Assembly (NCBI RefSeq): GCF_022201045.2
Contig: NC_068561.1
Coordinates: 17,920,501-17,984,500 of the forward strand
Source: Citrus sinensis
Taxonomy: Eukaryota > Streptophyta > Magnoliopsida > Sapindales > Rutaceae
Direction: 5' to 3'
Length of the DNA: 64,000 nucleotides
Shown here: positions 1 to 11,159 of the stretch, piece after piece
Layout: every line of letters begins with the position of its first letter
Position numbering within the stretch: the stretch's first letter is position 1
Made by a program: the position numbers and the translations under genes
The notes under the pieces: generated by a model
What the model was told of the DNA's origin: nothing
The model's database searches: none
What the model saw: only the letters and a program-made list of their open reading frames with translations

Positions 1-1658
1 ACTGCTGTATTTGAATTTTATATGGCCTTATATTTATGTTCTATGGGGGTAATATAATGTTGGTCATTTTTTACCCTTCAAATATAATTTACTAATTTCA
101 AATAGAAAAAGAAAGTCTTTTTTATTCCACCGAAATAAGACTTCCACAAATAGGCTACAAAAATGAGTTACTTAATATAAGTTTCTCTTGGCTTGTTTAT
201 GGAGGGATAAACAAATGCTAATGCATGTATGATAGAGCGGGCGTAGCGGAAGTGGAATTGATAGGGTAGGAAACACTAGATATTGTTTTAGTACCGGACG
301 ACCAAGCCAATGTGATTAGTTTATGCTCTAATTGAAGTGTGATTAGATCTCGTTCTAACGCAAACGACTCAATGAGATTTTTAATAATGTGTAAAGTGAG
401 ATTAGATGACGCTCTAATCGAAAGACTCTACAAAAGAGATTTTGATAAATAATCCCAATGAGAATTACAAAATGGAGTTTTATTATTAATTGAGGCTATA
501 GTTATGAAAACAATAATAAAATCTCTCTATTTATAATAGAGAAAACTTACTTTCTTAAGTTAACTTAAAAAGAGAAATTAAATCACAATTATATTAGAAT
601 AAAAGATTAAGAAACATACTATAATAGACTCTAATTAAAATAATAAAATCCTATAATTCTAAAATAATGTCCTACATCAATCTAGTATAAAGTTTTTAAT
701 TAATTAATTGAGCTCCTAGCAAACGATAAAGCTCCAAATTTAAGCGCCATATGCATGCCTCAACCTCCTCAAATTATGATGCAATTCAATTGGTACGAAT
801 CAAAGAGTCTTGCTCTCTAAAATGTTTTAAGTCAGTCCTTGATTATTCTCGTTTCGTATTCTCTAAAAATTTCTGCTTGTTTCAATTTTGTTGTAAGAAA
901 TTATATCATTCAATATCTTTGTCTTGTTACTTTCATAATAATGAATTAAAAAAAAAAATACAGATTTTTTTAAATTGAGAAACGTATCAGGTTCGACTTG
1001 CAGTCTTGCATGTTCATTAATATGTCTGTCGTTATGTTAGAAATGACACTAGGACTACAACAGAAACGACACCATTGTGCATGAACAGTGTATCGTTTGG
1101 GCTTACTACTCGTACTACTTCCGTCGCCCCCAGTATTCAAATATTAGTGCTGCAATGGCTGTAGATGAGGGCTGTTTTGGCAGCTGACGATGAAGTCTTT
1201 AAACACAGAAATTATGATTTTGTTCGATTGATGTTGTTAATTATAAAGCTACTTTGACGGGAAAGTTATGTCGTCACGTTTGACCAAAAATTGCCGGCAC
1301 AGATTGCCAAAGATTATCGGAGTCAACAAAGCCGCCTTCAACAAAGAAGAATGCCAGAAGAAGCCAAATAAAATAATAAAGCAAAAGAAAATAAAGAAGC
1401 CAAAAGAAGAATGCCGGAATAAGATGATAAGAATATTGAAATACCCGCCTCGGCCAGAAACATTTTATGTGGTCGTAGTTGGGAGTTGACATTTTATAAA
1501 TAAGTGCTAATGAGAAGATCAAGCTGAAGGATTACCTACAGAGTTGGCTTTTGCAGTGAGTCTTCTAGATGAGAGAGAATTCGTGTAGCAGTTGCGTCTT
1601 TTTTATTGGGATTCTTTTTTTTTTTTCGCTATTATTATTATTAAGTCACGCGTCTATT
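1..1658. other. AT-rich non-coding flank upstream of the LINE
   Basis: No gene is supported here. Short open frames at 751-978 and 1268-1489 lack recognisable domains and are rich in low-complexity Lys/Ile or Phe codons. Around 310-450 there are degenerate repeats built on GTGATTAGAT-like and CTCTAAT-like words at spacings of about 40-60 bp, perhaps a remnant of an old repeat. The stretch 1340-1430 is purine-rich, with the word AGAAGAATGCC occurring twice. Confidence 0.5.
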
Positions 1659-1674
1659 AAAGTTCGAACTTGGA
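1659..1674. repeat. 5' target-site duplication of the LINE
   Basis: The 16 nt AAAGTTCGAACTTGGA recurs directly after the element's A-tail (7598-7613). The first three A residues cannot be told apart from the tail at the 3' side, so the duplication is 13-16 bp and perfect. Confidence 0.93.
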
Positions 1675-1685
1675 TATTTGGCATA

Positions 1686-3416
1686 ATGGAGAGCTCCGAA
1701 AAATCCGGACGTGGAAAAAACCCTAACGCGGGAGGAATTTTCCCTCCACCGTTCAGGGAAAGTAGAACAACTAAGAAGGTAAGGTTTCGTGATGAGGAGG
1801 TTGCAGATGATACCCCTGTACATGTTTCGTATAAGGAAACCCTTGTAAACTCGTCGCGAGCAATGGAGACGGGTTACGATGGCGGCGCAGGGGACTGGGA
1901 GTTTGAGGAAGGGGACGTGACGGAAAATAAAGATGGACCTATGCCCTCCATAACCTTCTCGGATAGGGTTCACGAGAAGTTATGTGAACCATGGCAGAAC
2001 TCGGTTATAGTGAAGCTGCTGGGTCGCACGATCGGTTATAGAACTCTCTGTACGAGACTGAATGCCATGTGGAAGACAACAATGACTTACTCGGTGATTG
2101 ACCTAGAAAACAATTATTTCCTGGTTCGCTTTCGTTCGGCGACTGATGCGGTCGATGCCCTAACAAAAGGTCCGTGGATTATTATGGGGCACTATCTCAC
2201 GGTGCAGCCATGGACGCCGTCTTTTGATGCCAATACAGTGGATATAGAGCAAGTTAATGTATGGATCCGTCTTCCCGGACTCGCTGTTCACCTATACAAC
2301 CGGAAAGTACTCCAGAAACTTGGAGAATTGGTGGGTACAGTGATGAGAATTGATTCGAACACCGCATCCTCAGCGCGTGGAAGATTTGCACGAATTGCAG
2401 TTCGTCTTTCCCTGGCCAAGCCTCTGGTTTCTCAGTTTGTGTTGGATGGGAAGGTTCAAAAGGTAGAGTATGAGGGATTACCAGTGATTTGCTTCACATG
2501 TGGAAGATACGGCCATAGTAGTAGCAGTTGCAAGGTATTAAATTCAGCAACCAATTCTGGAGAAGGGGTTCAACCCCAACCTAATATGCAGCCCCAGGGG
2601 AACACTGTCCAACCAGCTGATCACGGTAATATTGATAGTAATGCCGAGTCCTTTGGACCTTGGATGATAGCCACGAGAAAGGGCAGAAAATTTAATAGTG
2701 GCAAGGACATTAACAATGGCTTGACTAAGAACCGAGAAAATACAGGGGCTGGTGTTTCCAGATTCCAAATTCTTGAGCAGGTCACGGATGACCGTGAGCA
2801 CCCCACACATGCCGCTGTGATAGACAATCCATCCACTTCTCACCAACCAAACACGGCCAACCCTTACCAGATATTTACTGCCAATCACGAGGATAGAACT
2901 AAAACTCCGGCTAGATGTAAGCAGCACACCACAGCCGTTACTGCCAAACCCCAAAAGAAGACACCAGCTTCCTCCTTGAACCCAATCCGTAACCCTTTTC
3001 AGCAGACCACTTTCACTTTAAGAACAGAAAATACAAACTATTTGCCCCATGCAAACCCTAGGACCGAATCATGTCTTAACCCTCAACTCAACCCCAGCCA
3101 ACAACAAATGTCCCCTCTAGTTACAACCTTGGACCCAAAAAAGCATACGGTGATATTCTGTGATAACCAAAACCGATCTCTTGGAGAGGTAAGAGAGGCG
3201 GGCAGTGATCAGAGCAGTCAGCTGCAACGGGAGTATGAGCACGTGTCTGACCCTCCAGACGATCAACATGCTGATTGTAGAAACAACGTAAATGCTCATG
3301 TGCATCCGGTTGTGTCTATGGGGGAGAATGAAAGGGAGGAGATGTCCGATGAGGAAGACTCGATGATCGAGGAAACGCCTTTGGCGTTGATGCATGACGG
3401 GAATGGACAACATTAA
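1686..3416 (+). CDS. LINE ORF1, DUF4283 and CCHC-knuckle nucleic-acid-binding protein
   Basis: ORF1 encodes the RNA-binding, gag-like protein of plant L1 elements, which packages element RNA. The frame is open from 1569, but the first 39 codons lie in flanking genomic DNA and across the target-site duplication. The element's own ATG is at 1686, giving 576 aa. Residues about 100-255 form a DUF4283 domain, including a GPWIIMGHYLTVQPW-type segment. A zinc knuckle follows near residue 269 (C-x2-C-x4-H-x4-C, CFTCGRYGHSSSSC). The C-terminal half is low-complexity, rich in Pro, Asn, Gln and Thr, and ends in an acidic tail. The stop at 3414-3416 lies inside the ORF2 frame, so the two ORFs overlap by about 20 nt. 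The reading frame is intact. Confidence 0.9.
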   Translation: MESSEKSGRGKNPNAGGIFPPPFRESRTTKKVRFRDEEVADDTPVHVSYKETLVNSSRAMETGYDGGAGDWEFEEGDVTENKDGPMPSITFSDRVHEKLCEPWQNSVIVKLLGRTIGYRTLCTRLNAMWKTTMTYSVIDLENNYFLVRFRSATDAVDALTKGPWIIMGHYLTVQPWTPSFDANTVDIEQVNVWIRLPGLAVHLYNRKVLQKLGELVGTVMRIDSNTASSARGRFARIAVRLSLAKPLVSQFVLDGKVQKVEYEGLPVICFTCGRYGHSSSSCKVLNSATNSGEGVQPQPNMQPQGNTVQPADHGNIDSNAESFGPWMIATRKGRKFNSGKDINNGLTKNRENTGAGVSRFQILEQVTDDREHPTHAAVIDNPSTSHQPNTANPYQIFTANHEDRTKTPARCKQHTTAVTAKPQKKTPASSLNPIRNPFQQTTFTLRTENTNYLPHANPRTESCLNPQLNPSQQQMSPLVTTLDPKKHTVIFCDNQNRSLGEVREAGSDQSSQLQREYEHVSDPPDDQHADCRNNVNAHVHPVVSMGENEREEMSDEEDSMIEETPLALMHDGNGQH

Positions 3417-6400
3417 TAAGGTGTCTATGTTTCCTTTTTTTGCTTTTATTTATCTCATGATGATTAGCATTATGTATTGGAATGTCCAAGGGGCAGCCTC
3501 GGCTGTTTTTCGGCGCTCATTCAGGACAATTGTTAAAAACTACAACCCTTCCTTGGTGGTTTTGATGGAACCTCGCATTAGTGGGGTCAAAGCGGATGAT
3601 TTCATTAAGAAGAGTGGTTTCGACCAGTCCCATCGAGTGGAAGCAGTGGGCTTTGCGGGTGGAATTTGGATTCTTTGGCAGAGTTACATTGAGGTTGAGG
3701 TGATGCTGAACCATAGGCAATTTATCCACTTTAAAATATGTAGGAATAATACTTTTATATCTTGGGTAACGGCGGTTTATGCTAGCCCAAACCCGATGTT
3801 GCGGAGACAGCTGTGGAAGCATATGGATAGCATTGCTATGTCAATTCAAGGGCCTTGGCTAATTGGTGGGGACTTTAATTCTATATTGTATGCTTCTGAG
3901 AAGCAGGGGGGTGCTACACAGAATTCAGGAGTTTGCGGTAATTTCCGGCAGTGGTTTGATGGGTACCGAATTTTTGATCTAAAATTTAAAGGCCCTCGGT
4001 TTACTTGGTCTCGTGGACTTCTGTTTAAACGACTTGACAGAGCTCTCTGTAATAGTGATTGGTTAATAAAATTTGCGGACAATTCTGTTCTTCACCTTCC
4101 GAAGGTTGCTTCAGATCATAGGCCGGTTCTGGTTCGTTTTGCGGGAGCTGAGTACAGACACCGGGGGACTAGGCCTTTCCGATTTTTGGCACCCTGGCTG
4201 ACTCATGAACACTTCAATTCTTTTGTTAAGAAAGTTTGGGATCCTCAAGCCCATTATAGAGATGCAGCGTCCCATTTTGTCCAGGCGGTTCAAAAGTGGA
4301 ATAGAGAGGTGTTTGGAAATATTTTTCAGCGGAAAAGACGGTTAATGGCTCGTATAAATGGGATTCAAGCAGCCTTAGAAAGGTATAACTCCTGAGGGCT
4401 TGTGCGGTTAGAGGCTAGGCTTCGGAATGAGTTGGAGACGGTGATAGGGCAAGAGGAAATCTTGTGGTGGCAGAAGTCAAGGAAAGACGAGCTTCTGCAC
4501 GGGGATAGGAACACGAAGTTTTTTCATCAAAAGATCATTGCAAGACGACGGAGAAATAGAATTGAAGCTATTCAAGATACTTCGGGGAACTGGCTTTATA
4601 GTGAGGGAGAGATTCGAAATTATGCTATTGATTATTTTTCGTCCTTATACAAAAGTGAAGTTGCAACCCCTCAAAGTTATCAGGTACCGAATTTATTCCC
4701 AGTCTTAAATGCTTATGATTTGGAGAGTACTGTCGTCACAGTTTTAGATGACGAAATTAAAATGGTGATTTTTAGTATGAAACCCCTCAAAGCTCCAGGT
4801 ACTGATGGTCTGCATGCAATCTTTTACCAATCTCAATGGCCGGTTGTGGGGCCTTCCTTCTGCAAGCTTATAGGTGACATTTTTAGTTCGGGCAAGATCC
4901 CCAAAGAAATCAATACTACTCTGTTGGTTTTGATTCCCAAAGTGGAGCACCCCACTAGCCTAAGTATGTTTAGGCCTATTAGTTTGTGCACGGTCGCTTA
5001 TAAAACAGTGACTAAAATAATTGCTAACCGCTTGCAAGCCTTGTTGCCAGATCTCATAGGCCCCCACCAGACTAGCTTTGTGCCCGGACGCCATATTATT
5101 GATAATATTGTTGTTGCTCAAGAAGTAGTTCACTCCATGCGAATGAAAACGGGGAAAAAAGGGTTTATGGCCATCAAGGTGGATTTAGAAAAAGCGTACG
5201 ATCGAATTAATTGGTCATTTATTTTCGATACTCTACAGCAAACTGGTATCCCGATTCAGTTATCTCGATTAGTCATGGAATGTGTAACTTCGGCTCGGAT
5301 GAGTATTTTATGGAATGGTGAGGCTACAGCAGAATTTGTCCCGGGGAGAGGAATCCGTCAGGGGGATCCGCTGTCTCCTTATATTTTTGTCTTGTGTATT
5401 GAACGGTTGAGCCATGGAATATCACATGCCGTGAGGGAGGGCAGCTGGAAGCCTATTCGGTTGGCCAAGCATGGAACTCCTCTAACGTATTTATTTTTTG
5501 CAAATGATTTGCTCTTTTTTGCAGAGGCGTCAATTGATCAGGCGTACACCATTGATGCAGTTTTAGACAATTACTGTCGGAGCTCTGAAGCGAAGGTCAA
5601 CAAGTCGAAAACTAAAATTTATTTATCTAAGAATGTTGGTTCAAGAGATGCTCAGCTCCTCAGTAATGTGTTGGGGTATTCGGCTACAAATGACTTAGGG
5701 TGCTATCTTGGAATGCCTCTCATCCATTCGAGAATAAATAGAGCTACCTACCAATCGATCCTTGATAAGGTGGAAAAGCAGCTCACGGGTTGGAATGCAG
5801 CTCACTTATCATTTGCTGGCCGAATTACTTTAGCTCATTCGGTGCTCCAAGCAATGCCAATTTACGCAATGCAGACAACTTTATTACCAGCTCCGGTGCG
5901 TGGGAAGCTTGAGCAGTCTTGCCGTCGTTTTATTTGGGATGGGAAGTCGAAGAGCCATAAGATGAGTATGGTGGGCTGGAATAAAATTTGCATGCCGAAA
6001 ACTAAATGTGGCCTGGGGTTTAAGAAGTTGGGTGTGATGAATCAAGCGTTATTGATGAAGCTGAGTTGGCAAATAGTTTCGAATTCATACAAACGGTGGG
6101 TTAAGGTTATCTGCTCAAAGTACGGATTGGATTCTAGACACTTGCCGTTGTCCCTCCCTGAGAAACAAGGTTCTGGAATCTGGAAAGCCATAAAGCACAC
6201 GTGGTCAGCCACCATGCAGGGAGCTCGCTGGGCTGTTTGTGATGGTTCTCGAACTCGCTTTTGGCTGGACTGCTGGGCAACAAAACAAGGCCCTTTGATC
6301 AATCTCGATGTTCATCCAGTGCCTCATGAATTGGTTAATGCTACGGTGAGTGACTTTCTGAACGTGCATGGGGGCTGGAACTAGTCAGCTTTTGAACATT

Positions 6401-7563
6401 TGCTTCCCAATTCTATCCTGATGCAAATTGCCTCGATAATGCCTCCTAGCTCTCTTCTTGGTGTTGACAAAATTTATTGGCGTTATGAGCCAAGTGGCAA
6501 CTTTACGGTTCGCTCGGCATATGAGTCCCTCGGTCAGCTGGAACTCACTGCTACTGATAATGCATGGAAGCATGCATGGTCCTGGAAGGGGCCGAAAGCA
6601 ACTCGCATTTTCCTTTGGCAGGCTTTACATGTGAAATTAAAAACCAAGAGTGAACTATCTAGGCGGCATATTCCGGTCTCTCCAGGTTGTGATCGTTGTG
6701 GGGCTCCTCTTGAGGATATTATTCACGTCTTGAGAGATTGTCATTGCATCAAGCGGGTTTGGTTTCGGCTTGTTCCAGCTAGGCATCAATCCTCTTTCTT
6801 TCAGTCGTCTTTACGAGATTGGATAATTGCGAATCTACAAAACAAGTGGAACATTCCCTCTCCATTAGCTTGGGAGTGTATTTTCGGCGTAGCGGTGTGG
6901 AGATTATGGTATTGGAGGAATCGTTTTATGGTGGAGGGGAAGCTGGCGGATAGCTCAACAGTCTGTGTAGATGTTATGGCCAGAGCTAACGAAATCCATA
7001 GATTAAACAACTCTCATATAAGTCAACAGCCGCAGAGGAAGGAGATCTTTATTAGATGGCTGCCACCTCCATGGCCTTGGTGCAAATTGAATACGGATGG
7101 ATCTTGTAGAAAAGATGAGGGTGCAGGTGCTGGTGGTATTATTCGAGACTCGGTCGGACACTGGCTAGCTGGATTTTGTATGAATATTGGAGAGAGTTCG
7201 GTGTTAATGGCGGAACTTTGGGGTCTGTACCAAGGATTACATCTAGCTTGGGAGGCTGGAATAAAACGTCTTTTGGTTGAAGTGGATAGCCTTTGTGTTA
7301 CTCAATTGGTCTCGAAGCAAGTGGTTGTGCCTAACGAGTTCTATGCTTTGGTCGTTGCTATCCGGGAGATTATTAGTAGAAACTGGCAAGTTTCCATCAC
7401 CCATATTTATCGGGAAGCCAATTCGGCGGCGGATTTTATGGCAAACATGGCTCACTCATACCCCCATGGATTGCACTTATTTTCTAGCCCGCCTGTGGGT
7501 ATTTATTCAATTATTGTACAAGACTTATATGGGGTTACTCAACCCCGTCTTATTCCTGTTTAG
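3394..7563 (+). pseudogene. LINE ORF2 (endonuclease, reverse transcriptase, RNase H), broken by two stops
   Basis: ORF2 is one continuous frame from 3394 to 7563 with no frameshift, interrupted by TGA at 4393-4395 and TAG at 6382-6384. The first segment (3394-4395) is an AP-type endonuclease with WNVQG, the Glu of LMEPR, GGDFN, FTWSR, LDRALCN and SDHRPV all present. The second (4402-6384) is the reverse transcriptase, with FRPISLC, a KVDLEKAYDR block and GIRQGDPLSPYIF. Its catalytic box reads FAND at 5500-5508, where the family has FADD. The third (6400-7563) has a zf-RVT zinc-binding block (CDRCG...H...C) and a C-terminal RNase H domain with NTDGS, an AEL Glu, EVDS and an ANSAAD Asp. Plant L1 elements are known to carry such an RNase H domain. 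The start could be 3394 or the downstream ATGs at 3457/3460. The protein is predicted to be inactive. Confidence 0.93.
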
Positions 7564-7597
7564 CTCGCTAGTTTGAGCCCCATCTAATAAAAAAAAA

Positions 7598-7613
7598 AAA
7601 GTTCGAACTTGGA
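7598..7613. repeat. 3' target-site duplication of the LINE
   Basis: This is the second copy of GTTCGAACTTGGA, immediately after the A-tail. The sequence beyond it (ATCTGAG) differs from what follows the first copy (TATTTGG), as expected at an insertion boundary. Confidence 0.93.
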
Positions 7614-9418
7614 ATCTGAGTTGTAAAAAGGCCGCTCCGTACCATTGAAAAAGAGCTTGGCTTAGATAAAATCAAAATTTTGTTTTTATTTATTAAATAT
7701 TTATACTTATTTATTTTTAGAGTTATTAGTACTCTAAAAATTACACTAAACACTTATTTATAAATTTTTAAAAGGTGGAACTATTTGAATTCACCAATTT
7801 TTTCTCTACACGCTTTTTCAACAAGAATTTTATTAATTAAAATTATTTATTTAGTTAACCATTTCTTATATTTCTCATTTCGATTTCACAAATTCTCATC
7901 AATTTGTTTATATATATATATTTTAGCTGTAAATAATTGATATCACAAATTAAGAAGAACAAAATCCACTATTTTAAATTAAACATCAACAATTTTTTAT
8001 CAATTATGAGAGTTAATAAATATTGAGAAATTAAGTTTCACTAAGGACAAAAGTTAATGAATATAAAAAAAAAAATTCTTATATATAGAAAGAGTGATGT
8101 AGAGATCATAATCTGATAAGAAAGACCAAAAAAATAAATTTAAAAGAGGGTGAAATTGAGCGTTTAGTTTGCTTAATGTGAAAATAGAGAGAGAATATGC
8201 AATCCTAAGCTAAAGAGAAAGAAATTACTAAATGGTAATTTTGAGATATTTAAATTTTAATTTTTTTATGGTGAATTTATTTTTTAAAATGGGTGTAAAA
8301 AGAAATTGGGTGGGTTCAGATAGCCCACTCACTCATTTTAAAAAATTAATTTTTAAAAAGTCCTTACTTAAACCTTTCATTGTCTTTTATTTACAGTGCA
8401 CACCTATAAAAATATTCAATTCACCAAAAGGGGGAGAAAAAGAAGACATCTTCAATTCCTTCTGTAGAAAAATTTTCAAGTACTTATTCAAGTCCATCAA
8501 ATTCGTTTTTTTTTTTTTAAAAAAAAAAAAACTCATTTTCTTAAACAAACAAAGAAGAAATAACTAAATTAATTCCAAACTTATGATTTATCTAAACCGA
8601 CTCAGCTTCAATCTTAAAAAATTAGCCATCAACCGGCAAGTTGAGTAAAAACCTTACGAGGAAGTGCCAGAAATATTATACTAAAAATAGAAGCATAGAT
8701 GCATGAGATGAAACTAATTTTAGGAAGTAATCAATGAAGTTAACGAACCATCACCAAATTTTGCCAACTTAACAGCAGTTTGCTAGATCTTACGAAGCTG
8801 AAAAGCGATTGGAGCAATTAACTGTTTATTTACTGAAAAATCAAAAGGGTACGTAATAGCTTCTTTGTAAATAGTTGTACGACTTTTAGGTTTTAAGGAA
8901 GAAGAATTGTTTATATGTTAGAAAGATTTTACTAATTATATGGGTATCTAAAGTAATTATGTTTTATTTACTCATAATAGATTGTTCCTTCTAATAGATC
9001 ACATCATAGGTAATTTTTAATAAATTATTTTATTAAAATAAGAGAGCTCGATTAATTTTTAAATTGTAAATAGTCCTACCCTTTGTTCAATTAAGTAAGA
9101 AATATATACCAACACAATTTAAACTAAAAAAAAAAACTCTTTATTTGGTTACATTTATTTTTCTAATGGAACAAAGTAGGAAAATAAAACAGAAAAAGAC
9201 CTCATATGTTGGGTTATTTCTTTTTAAACATTTAACATTTATATTGACTTAATTAACCGATCATGTTCTGTTTATTCTCAAAATTTATATAGTTAGTCAT
9301 GGATAAAAATCCGGTTGCAATTGCAAATTAAGTTGAAGGCATTTCATTCCTAATTACTGCAGCGTGTCCACTATCCTGGACATTTGTCTCCAAGCGTAAT
9401 AAATTAATTTTTTTCTCA
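7614..9418. other. AT-rich intergenic, no gene seen
   Basis: The sequence is very AT-rich with many homopolymer runs. An open frame at 8232-8567 translates to Phe/Lys/Leu-rich low-complexity sequence without a domain, so I do not call it a gene. Confidence 0.5.
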
Positions 9419-9427
9419 TTTTGAAAA

Positions 9428-10157
9428 GGGTTAGTTATCTTTGGGTGACACATATTTTGATAAATTTCAAAAAGATGACACGTGTTTTAAAAATACTCGA
9501 GTCAATCATTAATTTTAATGTAAACAGTAAATTAATTACAAAATAATATTTTTGCCCCTAGAATTAATTATAAAATAATGTCTATGTCCGTATAATAGCT
9601 ACAAAATGATATTTATATCCCCACAATTAGTTATAAAATATGTTTTTCCCCCTACTCAATTATTTTTTATTTTTTAAATAAAAATTTCATCTAAGTGTAA
9701 TTAGCAGACTTTTTTTGGTTAAATCAAATAAATATTTTTAAAAAGTTTCTTGTTGAATCAAACTTTGCCGTATTTAATAAGAAAATTTTGTTTGATTCAA
9801 CAAGAATTTTTTTTTTTAAAAAAAGATTGCATGATTTAACGAAAAAAACCCGTTGATACACTTAGATATAATTTTTTATAATTTTTCTACTTAAAAGATA
9901 AAAAATAATTGAGTAGGGATAAAAACATATTTTGTAACTAATTGTAGGACTAGAAATGTCATTTTGCAGCTACTATAGGGGCATAAATGTCATTTTATAA
10001 TTAATTATGGGGCAGAAATGTCATTTTATAATTAATTTACTGTTTACATTAAAGTTAACGGTAAAGTTAACGGTTTGTTGCTGCTCGAGTATTTTAAAAA
10101 CACGTGTTACCTTTTTAAAAATTTTCAAAACATGTGTCACCTAGAGGTAATTAATCC
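9428..10157. mobile_element. Long-TIR foldback MITE, probably Mutator-like
   Basis: The 730 bp segment is an imperfect inverted repeat along nearly its whole length. The left end GGGTTAGTTATCTTTGGGTG pairs with the reverse complement of the right end, GGATTAATTACCTCTAGGTG. Further pairs include CACGTGTTTTAAAAATACTC / GAGTATTTTAAAAACACGTG, and the central CTTGTTGAATCAAAC / GTTTGATTCAACAAG near 9750-9810. Flanking 9-mers TTTTGAAAA (9419-9427) and TTTTAAAAA (10158-10166) match at 8 of 9, which fits a Mutator-type 9 bp duplication, though low complexity weakens that. It has no coding capacity. Confidence 0.8.
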
Positions 10158-10166
10158 TTTTAAAAA

Positions 10167-10664
10167 TTTAAGTTGTGCTTGTTTTTTAATTTTCGATCTG
10201 AATAGGTCTGAAATTGATTGAAGTATGATCGGATGTGAGTAAAAATTTTTGAATTATATTTTTTTAGTATCTGAATATATATAAGATACATCTTATTTAT
10301 TTTTATAAATAAAAGTATCTAAAATATAGTTATTTGATATTTATGTTCTCATAAGTCAAAATGTATAAAGAGATTAGGTTTTATAGTTAAGAAAATAAAT
10401 ATATTTAATATAAATATATTTAGGATATAATATTTACTTTTCATTCAAACGTTTATCTATCTAGATAAAAGTCACAAAATTTTAGTTTTTTATTCAAATG
10501 TAAATGTCTTAAAATTAATTATAATTAAGTTACAAAAACACAAACAAACAAACTTTTTTAAAATTTGAAATTGATAAAATTTCGGACTTCGGTCGTTTAA
10601 CAAAAAAGTCTCACTTCTGTTGTGAGCGACGTTACTTTCAAATTAACTTCTTTGTTTAACACAT
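10167..10664. other. AT-rich intergenic, no gene seen
   Basis: No gene, signal peptide or LTP first-exon start could be found here. This is where the signal-peptide codons of the neighbouring LTP pseudogene would be expected. Confidence 0.45.
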
Positions 10665-11097
10665 GGCATCACATGTGGGCAAGTGGCAAGCTCTCTTTCA
10701 TCATGCATACCATATCTGAGGGCTGGTGGCTCTGTGCCACCGGCTTGCAGTGGAGTCAAGAGTCTTAATGCGGCGGCCAACACAACACCCAACCGCCAGG
10801 CGACGCGCAGGTGCTTGAAATCTGCGCCCGGCAGCATCCTCGGTGTCAACTACGCCCTTGCAGCTGGCCTCCCTAGCGAGTAGCGAGCGCGGTGTCAAAG
10901 TTCCTTACCCGATTAGCCCAAACTCCGACTGTGCCAAGTAATTACTAGTTCTCTAATTATATCACATATATATACATATAACATGTATAAGAACATAACT
11001 GATATTACATTGTGTATGATTCGTTAATTATTTTATTATTTAAAAAGTGGATTATTAATTTACGATTTGTTGCTGTATATATTGTAGGGTGAATTGA
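10665..11097 (+). pseudogene. Broken nsLTP1 lipid-transfer-protein gene
   Basis: The sequence aligns over its whole mature part with the intact LTP gene at 14519. It starts near the first cysteine (ITCGQV), lacks any signal peptide, and runs to a C-terminal SDCAK. Damage visible: one Cys of the central CC pair is deleted, the first Cys of CxC is now Arg, and the 7 nt AGCGAGT is duplicated (10874-10887). The duplication shifts the frame, creates TAG at 10881-10883 and coincides with loss of the next Cys. The family's terminal intron is still visible (GTAATT at 10938, TTGTAG ending at 11087), followed by a tiny exon that would end Val-Asn-stop at 11097. A retained intron means the copy arose by DNA duplication, not retroposition. 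Confidence 0.88.
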
Positions 11098-11159
11098 GAT
11101 TATTGGAGGAGTTATAATCTGCATCAAGATACACTATATAAAATGGGAGTTACTGTTTA

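Larger units (their letters stand above)
1675..7600 (+). mobile_element. L1-type LINE (non-LTR retrotransposon), nearly full length, defective
   Basis: The element has the standard plant L1 order: ORF1 with a DUF4283 domain and CCHC knuckle, then ORF2 with AP endonuclease, reverse transcriptase, zf-RVT and RNase H, then a short 3' UTR and an A-tail at 7588-7600. It is bounded by a target-site duplication (1659-1674 and 7598-7613). That puts the 5' junction at about 1675, only 11 nt before the ORF1 ATG, so the 5' UTR is very short or slightly truncated. On the bottom strand the inferred nick is CTTT/AA, close to the L1 endonuclease preference TTTT/AA. ORF2 carries two stops and a changed catalytic residue, so this copy should not move by itself. 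The perfect duplication and the absence of frameshifts suggest a fairly recent insertion. Confidence 0.95.

Noticed and set aside
8232..8567. 111-codon open frame
   Set aside because: Phe/Lys/Leu low-complexity translation from AT-rich DNA, with no domain and no splice context.
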